From: Conoideocrella luteorostrata
Lineage: Eukaryota > Ascomycota > Sordariomycetes > Hypocreales > Clavicipitaceae
Length of the DNA: 64,000 nucleotides
Assembly: GCA_032433595.1 (NCBI GenBank)
Contig: JASWJB010000106.1
Location: 60,291-124,290, forward strand
Direction of reading: 5' to 3'
Under the pieces are notes generated by a model. The model saw nothing but the letters and a program-made list of their open reading frames with translations, made no database searches and was not told the DNA's origin. A program made the position numbers and the translations under genes. Position 1 is the first letter of the stretch; every line of letters starts with the position of its first letter. Shown piece by piece: positions 21,090 to 32,114 of the stretch.

Positions 21090-23746
21090 TGTATATTCCT
21101 AGATCGCTCATGGCATGTTTGAAGGATTAAATACGAAAGATACGGAACGTCGCTCGATGGGCCGATCCATTGCGCTGGTGTGAGGCAACTTTTTTATAAG
21201 AATACGGAGTCCAAAAAATCTAGTGATAATAGTTGCATTGGTTCAAATGTGGGGACCAGCACGCCATGTCGCATGCTTCAAACGCCATCCAAAAATCAGC
21301 TTTGAGGGAAAGCTGGCGACGACCAGAACGTGCTGCAGCATGTGCGCTGGGAAGTGCATTCGTCACGGCGTGAGCCGTAAACACCAGGGCAGTACAGAAG
21401 CTGTGTTGCATCTGGTCTATACGCGCTTTCTTAACTTACCCTATTGTTGTTCGATTTCTCAACTGAAGCAACAAGGTCCGACAAACTTCTGACGAACCGG
21501 CCAATAGACAGCTTCGCCTGTTCTGGAACATGTTGAGGAACGTATTCTGTTCCAATGCCCCTGCCACCACCACCGGCCGTGCTATTGGATGTTTGGCAGC
21601 TGTTACAGATTCGGCGACCGCACATTCAACGGCTTTGATCTGAAACAAAATGCTACATCGTCGTCGAGCGCTACGCGAATCTTCCATGCTACTCAAAGTC
21701 ATAAATCCCTCCGAATCACTCTGTACGATGGTTCAGAAAATACTCCGCAGCTGCGCGGTCGTATCTGTTTCTTCTGTGGCGATGACAGCAAGGTCAGCCC
21801 CGTACAGCAATAGCAACGGCGCTGTAGGCACGAGCTGCCTGCTAGCCCCTAGCCTCCGCCCTCCTTCGATCCTGCCGATCAATCACCAATCCAGTTTGGA
21901 AGACGAGGGGCAATGCGGGCGACGATTGGCAAGCGGCCTCTCACGCTCGGGGGGGGCATCATCCAACGAACGGCTGGAGGCGGCGCATCCACGACGATGC
22001 GCACACAATGGAGGCGCAGCTTGTGATGAGATACCGCAGATACAGGAAACAGCGGCCGGTGGGCGCTGCATCGGTCACACACCACGGGGTGTTGAAACAG
22101 TTCCGGCTTGATGATGGGCCATTCGCAGACGTCGAGTGGTCACCAGCTTGCTCCTGCAGCGGGTTGCACCATCAACGACAAGTTTTCGCTGGTTTGGGTT
22201 GAAGGTGTCATTTCGTTTCGTGCTCGTTGCCATGGCAAGTAATCCACCAACAAGTGCTGATACCCATTCAAACAGTGTACCAGAGCCCATCACAGACGGT
22301 GCAGGAGCCATCCGCTACAGGTGTTTTTACGTTGCGCAAGGCAATGGGTCGATAAGTGCTCCCAAGATTAGGCATAAATACTCCGTACGCACTGGCGAAT
22401 TGTTGAGTGCTCTCTTAACAAGGCGGCAGGGATGGTAACACCCCGCTGGCCCGCGGCTATATTAAGATTTTGAGCCGTCGAAACAAGTGTTGGCCATTGC
22501 CAGCCGCAGTCAGCATTGCGTGGGTTTGGTGGCAGCAAGAGACCGACCTGACCTACACCACTGTACGGAGAGCCAATGCTCTCAATGCGCAGGCATGAAC
22601 TCTGTCTGTGTGGTGTGGCTCCAGTGGGTAGCGTGGCGTGCCCGTGACGTACCATTCATTTCCAAGAGTGTCTAGATGGATAAATGTCCTGGCCTGTGCT
22701 AGCGTCTTGTGGGCAATCGATCTCGGGGAAGCGGTAGGACAAAATCAAGCAAAATATCAATGGAACGGCCTAGACGGATCATAAATTGTATTGATGTTTT
22801 GCTGGCCCATTGTAGACATCGATCGATAGCTCCGTTCTTGTCTTGCAGGTGACAATAAGACACTAAGGCCAAGGCGAGAGGCCACCACCCGCCACCCACA
22901 AGCCCAATAACTAAAGCTCAAGTCAGGTCGAGACCTTGCGCGTCGCAGGCGGAGCCCGACCCTGGAGATGTGGGTGTCGTCATGCACAGGTACGGGGCAC
23001 AGGGGGTTGGAAGCCAGTAGTTTTGAGCAGCAGCCGGCTGATACGTGACCTTCATACGGAGTGCAGAGTCGTAACTAGTTAGTGCATCCACTATCCTTTG
23101 CACTTCTACTGGGCAACTGCGCAGCTGCGCTCCCTTCCTAGTGCACGCGGACCAGGCTTCGTCGTCAGACTTGCCCCAGCGGCTTTGTTCTTGCTGTTAA
23201 AATCTCCTGGCCAAATGTCTACATCTGTATCCCCATCAATTCTTCTGCGATGAAGTTCGACATCTCTCTCTGAAAAGTCACTTCTTGTCCCTCGAGGGAT
23301 TACAATCCACCTGGCCTCGTCCCCGCGACCAAGGACGAACAACCCAGACGCCGACTGGAACCGCCGACATAGACGAACCCATCGACCGCTCCTCTCAACC
23401 CACATGCTCGGGCGCTGGTTGTTTCACCTTCTGGACTTATTCGTTTGACCGAATTTCTCACTGCCTCCTTTGTGATATTTTCTTTGCCTCGAACAGTCTG
23501 CATAGCAGAGTAGTGAACAAAGGGCTCGGGTTCTGGCATCGCTCTTTTTGGAACCGTTTGATTTTGATTTCGCACAACATCGACACAACCCGCAGAATCG
23601 TTCGTGCTCCATTTCCACGACCACAGAACTAAGGCGACCCTGTTCCTGCATCTACTCGACGACGACAGTGCCACATAAGCAAGATAGGAATTTTCGCGCA
23701 AACAACGCCAATGCCGTGATACCTTCGACGGAGTAATATTCTCATA
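21090..23746. other. Intergenic, 2.7 kb
   Basis: Several mid-length frames on both strands overlap each other and match no family. From about 23100 it is probably the leader and promoter of the NIPA gene. Copies of the TACTCCGTAC motif occur near 22378 and 23056. Confidence 0.4.
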
Positions 23747-25590
23747 ATGGATCCTCTCACTACCTTCGATGCCACCCTCGATGCCAGAAGCGGTGGTATC
23801 GCGCCCGCAGGCCAGCGACCCGAGTACTACAAGTTCATTGGCATTAGTCTTGCAGTGGGTTCGGGTGTGTTTATCGGGACATCGTTTGTGCTCAAAAAAG
23901 TTGGATTGCTCCGGGCGAACGAAAAATACAATGAGGTAGCTGGCGAGGGCTACGGCTACCTAAAAAATGCATACTGGTGGGGAGGCATGACATTAATGAT
24001 TCTGGGCGAGGTCCTGAACTTCGTGGCATATGCTTTTACTGATGCTATCCTCGTAACGCCGCTCGGTGCTTTATCTGTCGTCATTACAGCCGTTTTATCT
24101 GCCATCTTTCTCAAAGAGCGGCTTAGCATGGTTGGCAAAGTGGCATGCTTCTTATGCATTGTCGGATCCGTCGTCATTGCGTTGAATGGACCCCAGGAGT
24201 CATCAGTCGCCAACATCGAGGCTATGAAAGACAAGTTCATCACCCCTGGATTCCTTTCTTACGCTGGTGTAATTATAGTTGGCTCCGTCATCACAGCGTG
24301 GTATGCTGGTCCCAGATGGGGTAACAAGAACATGCTGGTCTACATATCTATTTGCAGCTGGATCGGCGGACTGAGTGTGGTATCAACACAAGGTCTGGGC
24401 GCAGCCATCATAGCCTGGATAGGCGGCCAGCCGGAGTACAAACAATGGTTTCTCTGGGTGTTGTTTGTTTTTGTCATTTGCACTCTTGTGACGGAAATCA
24501 TCTTTCTCAATGCAAGTTTTGTCGTCCCCCATGTCCATCGCGGGGATAGCTCCAGCACTAACATCGTATGTGTCAATAGAAAGCCCTCAACATTTTCAAC
24601 GCGGCCCTGGTCACACCTACATATTATGTCTATTTCACTAGCACCACTATTATAACGTCTATTGTTTTATTTCAGGGGTTCAAAGGCACGCCACCGCAAA
24701 TAGTCACAGTTGTCTTGGGATTTCTTACCATTTGTTCTGGGGTGGTCCTGTTGCAGCTATCCAAATCCGCCAAGGATGTTCCTGACGCTGCGGTGTTCAA
24801 AGGCGATCTGGACCAGATCCAGACAATTGCTGAGCAGGAACAGCCAGAGTCAGAGCCCAAAGCTGACGCCATCCGTGGTGCTGCTGCAATTGTACGGCGT
24901 ATATCAAAAGCCCGCTTAAAGATGGAGGCGGACGAATTGAAGAGGCTTCACGAAGAAAAGATGGCAGAGAGCATGGCGCCAATCAGCGAAGACGGAGCGT
25001 CGGAGTACGAATGGGATGGTTTGAGAAGACGAAAAACACTGGCCGCGGGCTTGCGGGCGCGCGCAGTTACATCACCTCAACCTCCAACGCCATCTATTCG
25101 TGCCGTGGGAACCCCAACAAGCCCTCATCCTCCGCTGGGGATGTCACAGTTTCCGGATGACTGGCAGCATGACGAGCCGGCAGATCGTAGCACTATATTT
25201 TCCAGTATTGCCGGCACCATTCGGGGAAGACCACGTACCAGCAACACGTTACCGGCATACGAAGATGAGTACCCCGTAGACAAGTCGCGGAGCCCGTTGC
25301 AGCCGGTGCCTCTGACCCATATCATGGTGCCAAAACAGAAACCGGACGACGAGGCTGGCGCATACTACGGACCGACCCGCGAGCATGTCTATGACAGTCA
25401 AGACACTGCATATCGTGGTGCGAGTGTGAGTGTGGGTGCTCAGAGCATTCCGCCTACGCCGCCACCTCACTCAGCCCGACGACAGTTTTCGTTCAATCGA
25501 GTTTTCCGTCGCAGCACCGGTCCGACTGAAGAGGAACGGGTCGGTCTTGTCAAGGAAGGAGAAGATGATACCCACCCTTCGTTTGTCTGA
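23747..25590 (+). CDS. NIPA-like magnesium transporter (DUF803)
   Basis: Two exons, 23747-24511 and 24580-25590, giving 591 residues. The 68-nt intron begins GCAAGT, not GT, has a CACTAAC branch and ends AATAG. Only this junction restores the conserved block FLNKALNIFNAALVTPTYYV followed by YFTSTTIITS, so it is a true GC-AG intron. The N-terminal half shows nine or so helices of the NIPA fold: GSGVFIGTSFVLKKVGL, WWGGMTLMILGEVLNFVAYAF, DAILVTPLGALSVVITAVLS and AIFLKERLS, then a GFLTICSGVVLLQLSKSA closing helix. The C-terminal 300 residues are hydrophilic, rich in Ser/Pro/charged residues, and presumably cytosolic and regulatory. The family takes up Mg2+ at plasma or endosomal membranes in animals; fungal function is inferred. 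Confidence 0.9.
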
Positions 25591-26249
25591 TTATTGTTTG
25601 TTATGTTGCTGAGGATTTGCATAAATACACACGATCAATGCGCAACCCCGAACAGGGTATGATGAATGAAAAATCCATTGCGTCCTTTGTCTAGACGCAG
25701 CGAGTACGGCGTTTATTGGGTAAATAAATGTACTCTTCTTTTTTTTCTTCAGTGTATTTTTAGACGGCAATGCATAGATATGCATTCATAGTGAGAGAGG
25801 ATAACTTTCTCGGACACATACTTATGAGTATGAGTATCAGGTACATGAGCACAATACAAGCGGGTCTGCTGGAATAGAAGAAGCCGTTGAAAGCGGCAGA
25901 GTAGGTTATCACGGCAAAAGAAAGTAGGCAACAACTACTGAAGTTAATTCTCGTTGCATAACCAAGGGCTCAATTCGCGCGTCCTTTGCTTCCATCCCGC
26001 CGCTGCATGATGTGACTGGTACATTTACCGGGGAAGGCAGCAGAAGTCTTAAAGCTGTAATTTGATGACATTATTACGCTGCATTCCATCACGGCCAATA
26101 TGGAGCTTTCCCCATTAGTGAACGCCAATTCCATTCCCATGAAACGCCAAACAAATGCAAATCCGCTTTCAGCAGGAGGGGGTTGATCAATATCGTATGT
26201 CCGCAAAACATTTCTCCTCTCTGCCGCTTGCAATAAGAACGCCTCCTCC
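25591..26249. other. Convergent intergenic region
   Basis: Lies between the 3' ends of the NIPA gene and the CHIP-like gene. No gene or repeat seen beyond a T-run at about 25737-25748. Confidence 0.5.
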
Positions 26250-27277
26250 TCACCAGTCAACAGCCCAGCCGTTCTCGTTGATAAAATCTTCGCATGCCTG
26301 CCTCAACCCAAGATTTGGCCGCAAGTCGCCAGCCCGAAGAGGCTCTCTGGTGAGGGGATCGCTTGGATGCCGACGCAGGTGTTCCATAATGGCGGCGCGT
26401 TCATATGATTTTCCGGTTTTTGTCTGCCCAGATTAATACTTGTCCTTGATTGACAGATAACAATGGCGAGCAAGAAGGCCCCAAGCGATGCAGCAAGGAC
26501 AAAACAAAGTAAGACACTCACAATGACTGGATCAACCATGACACCAAAACTGATATCATCAATAAGCCACTCCGGCATCTCTCTCCTCTTCTCGGACTGG
26601 ACCCTCGCTCTCTCAAACACATCCCGCAAGCTGCCCATCTTGCGCTCACTCTCTTCCCGAATGGCACCCATTTCAAACTCATCGCCCTCCGCACCCGCGA
26701 GCATCTCATCTCTGTCTTTGGTCAAGAGTCGCAAAACATCACTCTCCAGGTCCTTGGTCTCTCTGAGCCGAAGCTTTTCCTTGTGGTCCCACTGCTCCTT
26801 TTTGCACTTGAGCACCATGGCTGTCACTGCAGTGAGGGACTTGTCGTTGGTGGTGGAGCAGATCTGATGCGCCTGGATGGCGTGGGAGAGGGATTCCTCG
26901 TAGTCGCCTATGGAGAGGAGCGCCTGGGAAAGATAGTAGTGGGCTTTCATGGAGGAGGGGGTCAGGGTGAGGCAGGTTTGACAGTCGGTGATGACGGAGT
27001 CCCAGTAGTTGAGTTTGAGGCGGGCCATGGCGCGATTGGTGTAGAGGGCGGGATTTTTGGGGTCTGCTATGATGCTGGGGAAGGGGAAAAGGGTTATGTT
27101 AATAATTATTCTTTTATTTTGGGGAGAAAAAGAGGGCGGCCTTTAAGAGTACGAAATATGCAGTGAAGGAAGCTGTGGATGTTCATACGCTTTGGAGTAT
27201 AGGCTGTCTGCGCCGACGTAGTCGCCATTTTGGAAATGCTGGTTTCCCTGCTGCTTGAGGTCGAGCGACTTGGACAT
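26250..27277 (-). CDS. CHIP/STUB1-type TPR and U-box ubiquitin ligase
   Basis: Three exons in transcription order: 27189-27277, 26522-27074 and 26250-26423, with introns of 114 nt (GTATGA..CCCAG) and 98 nt (GTGAGT..GGCAG); 271 residues. TPR repeats occupy the first 110 residues: SKSLDLKQQGNQHFQNGDYV, then NPALYTNRAMARLKLNYWDS, then KAHYYLSQALLSIGDYEESL. A charged coiled-coil-like linker follows. The U-box runs from PEWLIDDISFGVMVDPVITK through GKSYERAAIMEHLRRHPSDP and LTREPLRAGDLRPNLGLRQA to the end. The protein closes with AVDW. In animals CHIP binds Hsp70/Hsp90 tails through the TPR and ubiquitinates client proteins; the same cytosolic quality-control role is inferred here. Confidence 0.93.
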
Positions 27278-28234
27278 TTTGACGGATCAAGCAGCGGGCG
27301 CTTTATGGTGATGGCAAAATCAAGAGGCAGGCCAAGGACATCAATAGCGGTCGCTGGCTCGCTCGCGATATTGAATAATGAATATTGCGGACGTCGAGTG
27401 TGTGGGAAGGGTGATGGACTGGACAGACGGACGGCCGGGCGAGTTGGGCACGAATTGATATAACCCTTGACCAATACTGCCAGAGCAGCGGTGTAACTAG
27501 GCTATGCTGTTCCAGTTTATGCGGTATCCTGCGCTGGGTATCAAGTTGCAAAAAAGAATCGACGGCAGGATTCAAAATACAAGGCTCGAAGATGAATGCC
27601 GAACACGGATGGGACGTATGGATAGGTGAGTGAGTGAATGAATGAGTGAATAAGTAAGTGAGTGATGGCCGGAACAGCAGAGGTTCCGGACCAGACCGGG
27701 CCCCCAGACTAATTAAGACTCCAAGCTCGAGACTGCAGACTCCCGTAATGGAGGAGTGCGAGGGGCACGGAGCTGCGGAAGCAACGTGCTTACTTTACTA
27801 TCGCCAATCACGCTGCTTTTGCTTTTCGTACAGGATTTTCGGACGCAGCAAACAATCGATTAGGGGGCGTACATGTTGCACCTACTGCATAATTGTGCAT
27901 CCACCCCCTTTTCCTGGTAGCTGGTAGGGTTTTTTTTTTTTTTTTTTTCTTTGAACAGCCGGGTAGCGGCGTGATGCTGCTGCTTTCCGTACGGAGTTTG
28001 TATGTATGTTGTGTACTCCGTAATTTGTAAGACACTCTCCGCCCCGAGCTGATTTGGAATATTCGAGAATGCCGCGCGGGGGGGGGGCTACTAACGGGGG
28101 GCGTTCATTGGCACTCATTCTACGGAGTATTCTGCCGCCTCCCATGGGGGGACAATTCAACTAAGTGACCTTGGCGGCGTGGTTGGGTCAGCCATGAAGG
28201 GCCACGTATATTGTCCTCCCCGGGTGGCTCTCCG

Positions 28235-28268
28235 TGCGGAGTACTCCGCAACTACTCCGTACGGAGTA
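28235..28268. repeat. Tandem pair of palindromic motifs
   Basis: Two perfect 16-bp palindromes lie 2 bp apart: TGCGGAGTACTCCGCA (28235-28250) and TACTCCGTACGGAGTA (28253-28268). Both belong to the motif family dispersed through the window. Confidence 0.85.
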
Positions 28269-28496
28269 GCGGACTGACAATAGCTGCACCGTAGCGAACT
28301 AATCTACGTAACCCAACGCAGTGGTCCCAGCTTATGTCCCTGGCAGTCCTCTCGTGGCTGTAAGATGTGTACGAGCAAGCACTGAAATCATCTATTGTTT
28401 TAGGGGGTGCCGTATCATTTACGGCCGCCGCCAGTGCCAGGTACAATAATTGAGGCGGCCAGACGCACGGCGCAGGGAGTGTGCGCTCCTCCCCTC

Positions 28497-28524
28497 TTCT
28501 TCTTCTTCTTCTTCTTCTTCTTCT
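28497..28524. repeat. TTC microsatellite
   Basis: About nine consecutive TTC/CTT triplets in intergenic DNA. Confidence 0.85.
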
Positions 28525-28880
28525 ACCTCTTCCCGACTGTCGCGTCCGTTGCCTAGACCGCGCATCACAGCCGTTAAGATTCAGCGGCAGGGGCGGAAGG
28601 GGTAAGGCTCACATCCGAGGATATTATGAGTCGATTTAACGGCACCGTCGAGTATGGAATGGGGACCGCTGGTTGACCAGTCAGAGGCGACTTCCTTCGG
28701 GCTGATACATGATATTAACTGCCTAGTCACAAGTTCATCGTTCAACATTCCCGCTTACGGACCTTCAACAACCCAAAACAACTCACTTTATGCCGCCGAA
28801 AATAAAAATAAAAACCCTCCAAAAAAAAACCGACATTACTCCGACCTCGCTTCAGTGCTTTTATAAATCTGGACCACGAA

Positions 28881-30086
28881 TTATTCCTCACTGGGCCAGA
28901 TGCGCCTCGCTAGATCTCGCACAAGCGTCAACTTCTCCCACATCCTCTCTTCAGTCTCAACCCCGCGGCTCCTATCCGACGTCGCAAACCCGCATTGAGG
29001 ACTGACTGCTAGCGTGTCGGCGAGCACGGCTTCCACACTTCGATTTTGGGCGGCTGCGATCACTGCAGCCGCCTCTTTCACTCTCTTCTCCAAAACCTCA
29101 ATATCCTCAAGTTGGGGCGTTTTGGTGGACACAAGTCCGAGTACTATCTGTGTGTGTCTTGGTACCCACCGCAAAGGCTCAAAACCACCGGATCTTTCGT
29201 CATCAAACTCCAAATAGAACTTCTTGTACCTCAATTTTGTGAACAGCAGCTCGGCGATTCGTTCGTATGAGCCGCTCGCGTTGAAGTCAACGTGTGCAGC
29301 CATGTTTTTGGGCATGTTGCCCCGACAAAGGTGGATGCCGACAGTCAGATCGGCTGGGATGTCTCGTAACACTTCGTTGTGAGCCCAGATGTAGAGATCT
29401 AGAAGCTCATCAGGGTCGGTGCCATCACGCAGCAGCTGCTCTCTGAAATCGTCCAAGACGAAGTACGTCATGAGAGGATCGTCGATTTGGACGTGTCTCA
29501 GTCCCGCATCATACAGAGCCTTGAGCTCTGCGCGATAACACGCTGCTAAATCTGTAAAATATTCTCGGTCTGAGGTATACGCTTCGGGCTTGTACGCTCC
29601 ATGTGCGAGGGACACGTGCGGCCAGGTAATGGATGCCATGGTCATCTTACACTCTGCCCATTTATCTCTCGCTAGGCTCTGTTTTAGCATATTCCATGTC
29701 GGCAGAAATGCTGACCGCTCGTGGCTGATCTTGGACACAGCGACAACACAGCCAAATGTTTTGGCACCAACTTTGGCCATGGCCTCGAGGCTTGGAAGCC
29801 CCCGACGGAAATCTTCAGGCAGCCGTAGGGAAGGCTCTACCTTCATTCCCTCTAAATTCTCGTAAAAGCCATCGAAGAAGAGCTTGCGGTCGTATTCCCC
29901 CGTCGTGATGGGGCGAATGGACAGCTCCAACTGTTTGTTCGCAATACTCCTGACAGCCGCGTTGATGATGTCGAGCTCTTCCGTAGAGTGATTGGGATCG
30001 AGCATTGTACGCGATGAAAACATGTCTGCGAGGCTGGCCGGGCGTATCATTGAGCCGACCTGATCCGCCCGGAAAGCTGGCCCCAT
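28881..30086 (-). CDS. MetE C-terminal-domain-like protein (cobalamin-independent methionine synthase fold)
   Basis: About 401 residues from the preferred ATG at 30086; the frame is open to 30167, but the extra 27 residues look like leader. It starts with FRADQVGSMIRPASL, the sequence with which stand-alone MetE-C-like proteins open. It continues with ITTGEYDRKLFFDGFYENLE, RHVQIDDPLMTYFVLDDFRE, LTVGIHLCRGN (histidine and cysteine of the zinc/substrate region), FYLEFDDERSGGFEPLRWVP and VSPQCGFATSD (the cysteine near the barrel end). Full methionine synthases are about 770 residues with two barrels; this has only the catalytic-type C-terminal barrel. Related short proteins are found in fungi and bacteria with unknown or demethylase-like roles. 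Function as a methyl transfer enzyme is inferred from the fold. Confidence 0.85.
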   Translation of the reverse strand: MGPAFRADQVGSMIRPASLADMFSSRTMLDPNHSTEELDIINAAVRSIANKQLELSIRPITTGEYDRKLFFDGFYENLEGMKVEPSLRLPEDFRRGLPSLEAMAKVGAKTFGCVVAVSKISHERSAFLPTWNMLKQSLARDKWAECKMTMASITWPHVSLAHGAYKPEAYTSDREYFTDLAACYRAELKALYDAGLRHVQIDDPLMTYFVLDDFREQLLRDGTDPDELLDLYIWAHNEVLRDIPADLTVGIHLCRGNMPKNMAAHVDFNASGSYERIAELLFTKLRYKKFYLEFDDERSGGFEPLRWVPRHTQIVLGLVSTKTPQLEDIEVLEKRVKEAAAVIAAAQNRSVEAVLADTLAVSPQCGFATSDRSRGVETEERMWEKLTLVRDLARRIWPSEE

Positions 30087-31601
30087 TGTGAAGGAGAGTG
30101 ACGTGAATGAAACTTTGGGTAGAGGTAAGTAGAATCTGTAAGCTGGCCCGGGATTGAGGAAGTGCAACGATTACCAAGTGATTATCCTTTCTTCACCTTT
30201 TAAGACAATGCCGCCAGCACAACAATCACATGTCATGTGAGCGGGGTTTCTCTAACCAAATTTGCCAGATCTGCAGTTACCCTTGCAAGCATCAATTGGA
30301 GATCACCAGGTGGAAGTCGCCCGTCTCGTCGTCCGTCTCATCGTCCCGTCTCGGAGCTCGCGCGCCTCGCCAGCTCGCATGGAAGATCTGTTTCTGCACC
30401 CGCCAGGTTATCGGAACATATCAGTCATTTGATCAATGCTGCTCTAGGAAGGCTGACGACTGCTTTCAAACCGAATACCGACATGTGAGATATGACGAAG
30501 TGGTTATACTGGATCTGGCCGGGCCCGACCGAGCCACCCGTCGCCGAGAAACTCGTCACTAGCCCGAGAGCGGCCCACGACACGTCATCCCCTGTGGTCT
30601 GCAACCGACGATCAGACGTCCATACCTGAATACTTCAGTAACTAGCGAGACACCGAGATTGGTAGTAACATGGAATCTGCAGAGGGGGGAGCGGAGTAGA
30701 AAGGATCTGTTAAGTGCCGGCCAGGCTTCATGTTTGGTATCACAACCCCGCGCCGCCCCTGCGGGCACGCGGGCTGCTAGATCTAAACGGCAAGCCACAT
30801 CTGGACTTTAATGGGCCCCGCGGGACAAGGTAGTCTAAGTCTAACCTGTGGATCTTATAGCTATCAGAATGTACGGAGTAGGAGCCGGTATTCTTCGCCT
30901 CGACTTCACAGTGGAGGGAAGTACTCATTCAGCCGGGACTTTACAGGCGCCTACTCGCGCTTGAGATTATCTGTCCTTTGGATAGTTTGTGCTCCGTACC
31001 TCAAAGTCCATGTACACAACCCCAGTAGTAATTCCGAGCCACTATTCTATCCGATTTGGTTGTTTCTTTGCCCAGAATTACTGGTGGCCCACTCTAGTAT
31101 TATCCCTTGCAAATGTATCCCAGTCCGTACAAGCGGGTGTCAATTAAGAACAGAAGAGTAGGGCTAAGCAGCACGACTAGAGACATGTTATTGGTAGGTT
31201 CTGGGTACCAAGATTGAGGGCATTATAAAATTTTGCTTTAAAGCCTCCTTAGTTGAAGTACGGAGTACGGGGCGAGCCAAAAGATAACCTGACCAGTGTC
31301 CAACTAATTTGGGTGAAAAGGCGGTCTAAATTCAGAGGTGCTTATCGAGAGATAGGATTAGGGGCGATAAAAAGCCAAAAAGCGGGGACGCTTTCCTTTT
31401 GTTCCACTAACTTGACCGAAATCAACGTGGTATTCATTCTTCCCTCGACCCCATCCGATCCGATTGGATTTATCTCCCGCAATCGAAAATCTTGCCTTTT
31501 CTCACCCATTTCATCGAGTTGCAAATCTGCAAAGAACTGTGAAACACATTTCGTTCAGAATCATATCTGCTCCTTTTCTTAACTTCTGACAGTCCGCAGC
31601 C
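30087..31601. promoter_or_regulatory. Divergent intergenic region, 1.5 kb
   Basis: Lies between the MetE-like (-) and Nudix (+) starts, so it should hold both promoters. Contains copies of the dispersed motif near 30868 and at 31258-31268 (GTACGGAGTAC). No other gene seen. Confidence 0.4.
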
Positions 31602-32114
31602 ATGTCTACGACTAACATTAGTGTACCTCCTAAAGTTATTGGCACCAAACAACCCGATGTGTCCTACATCGACCGCTTCGCCGTCCGCGTCGTTGTCCAG
31701 AACAATGCTGGTGAAGTTTCCATTATCCATGTCAAGACGGGCAACTACTACAAACTTCCTGGTGGCGGTGTCGAACTGAACGAGAACCACAGCGACGCCG
31801 CCCGAGGCGAGGTCCAGGAGGAGATTGGTGCGACCATCACTATGCGGAGCGGTGGTTGCTTCGCGACGACCGAGGAGTTTCGCAATGATCTGCACCAGAT
31901 CTCGTACTGCTACTGTGCAGACGTACTCGATGCTACAGGCAAACCGCAACTGACGGCAGAAGAAGTCGTTGATGGATTGAGCCACTCTTGGATGCCTCTC
32001 GAGAAGGCCTTGGAAGTCATGGCTGCTGTGGAGCCGACGTCCGAACTGGGTCGATACATTAGAGAGAGGGACGTGTTTCTCCTGCAGGAAGCTCGCGGGA
32101 TCCTTAAGCCCTGA
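31602..32114 (+). CDS. Nudix hydrolase
   Basis: A 170-residue intronless frame starting after an AGCCATGTC context. The Nudix box spans residues 55-77: GGVELNE then NHSDAARGEVQEEIGA. Against G-x5-E-x7-R-E-U-x-E-E-x-G-U, all acidic metal ligands (Glu70, Glu73, Glu74) and both glycines are present, but the arginine is Gly69. The rest is a normal single-domain fold: an N-terminal strand RFAVRVVVQNNAGEVSIIHV, a loop LPGGG, and a C-terminal part with SHSWMPLEKALEVM. Family members hydrolyse nucleoside diphosphates linked to another group (NTPs, NDP-sugars, dinucleotides). The substrate cannot be read. The missing arginine normally positions the catalytic acid, so activity may be reduced. Confidence 0.88.
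   Translation: MSTTNISVPPKVIGTKQPDVSYIDRFAVRVVVQNNAGEVSIIHVKTGNYYKLPGGGVELNENHSDAARGEVQEEIGATITMRSGGCFATTEEFRNDLHQISYCYCADVLDATGKPQLTAEEVVDGLSHSWMPLEKALEVMAAVEPTSELGRYIRERDVFLLQEARGILKP

Larger units (their letters stand above)
27278..28880. other. Intergenic, 1.6 kb, motif- and microsatellite-rich
   Basis: No gene seen. It holds a tetranucleotide GAGT/GAAT tract (about 27628-27665), a T-run (27931-27949), a TTC microsatellite (about 28497-28524) and the densest group of the dispersed palindromic motif (27990-28270). Confidence 0.5.

Noticed and set aside
21650..22111. 153-codon frame upstream of the NIPA gene
   Set aside because: No recognisable family; mutually overlapping frames on both strands and no splice support.
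24566..24674. GT-AG intron (GTATGT..TTTCAG) for the NIPA gene
   Set aside because: It would remove the conserved KALNIFNAALVTPTYYV block that is encoded in between; the GC-AG intron keeps it.
27931..28000. T-run and C/G-rich runs as a sign of a sequencing gap or telomere
   Set aside because: Single homopolymers in normal intergenic DNA; no TTAGGG repeats present.
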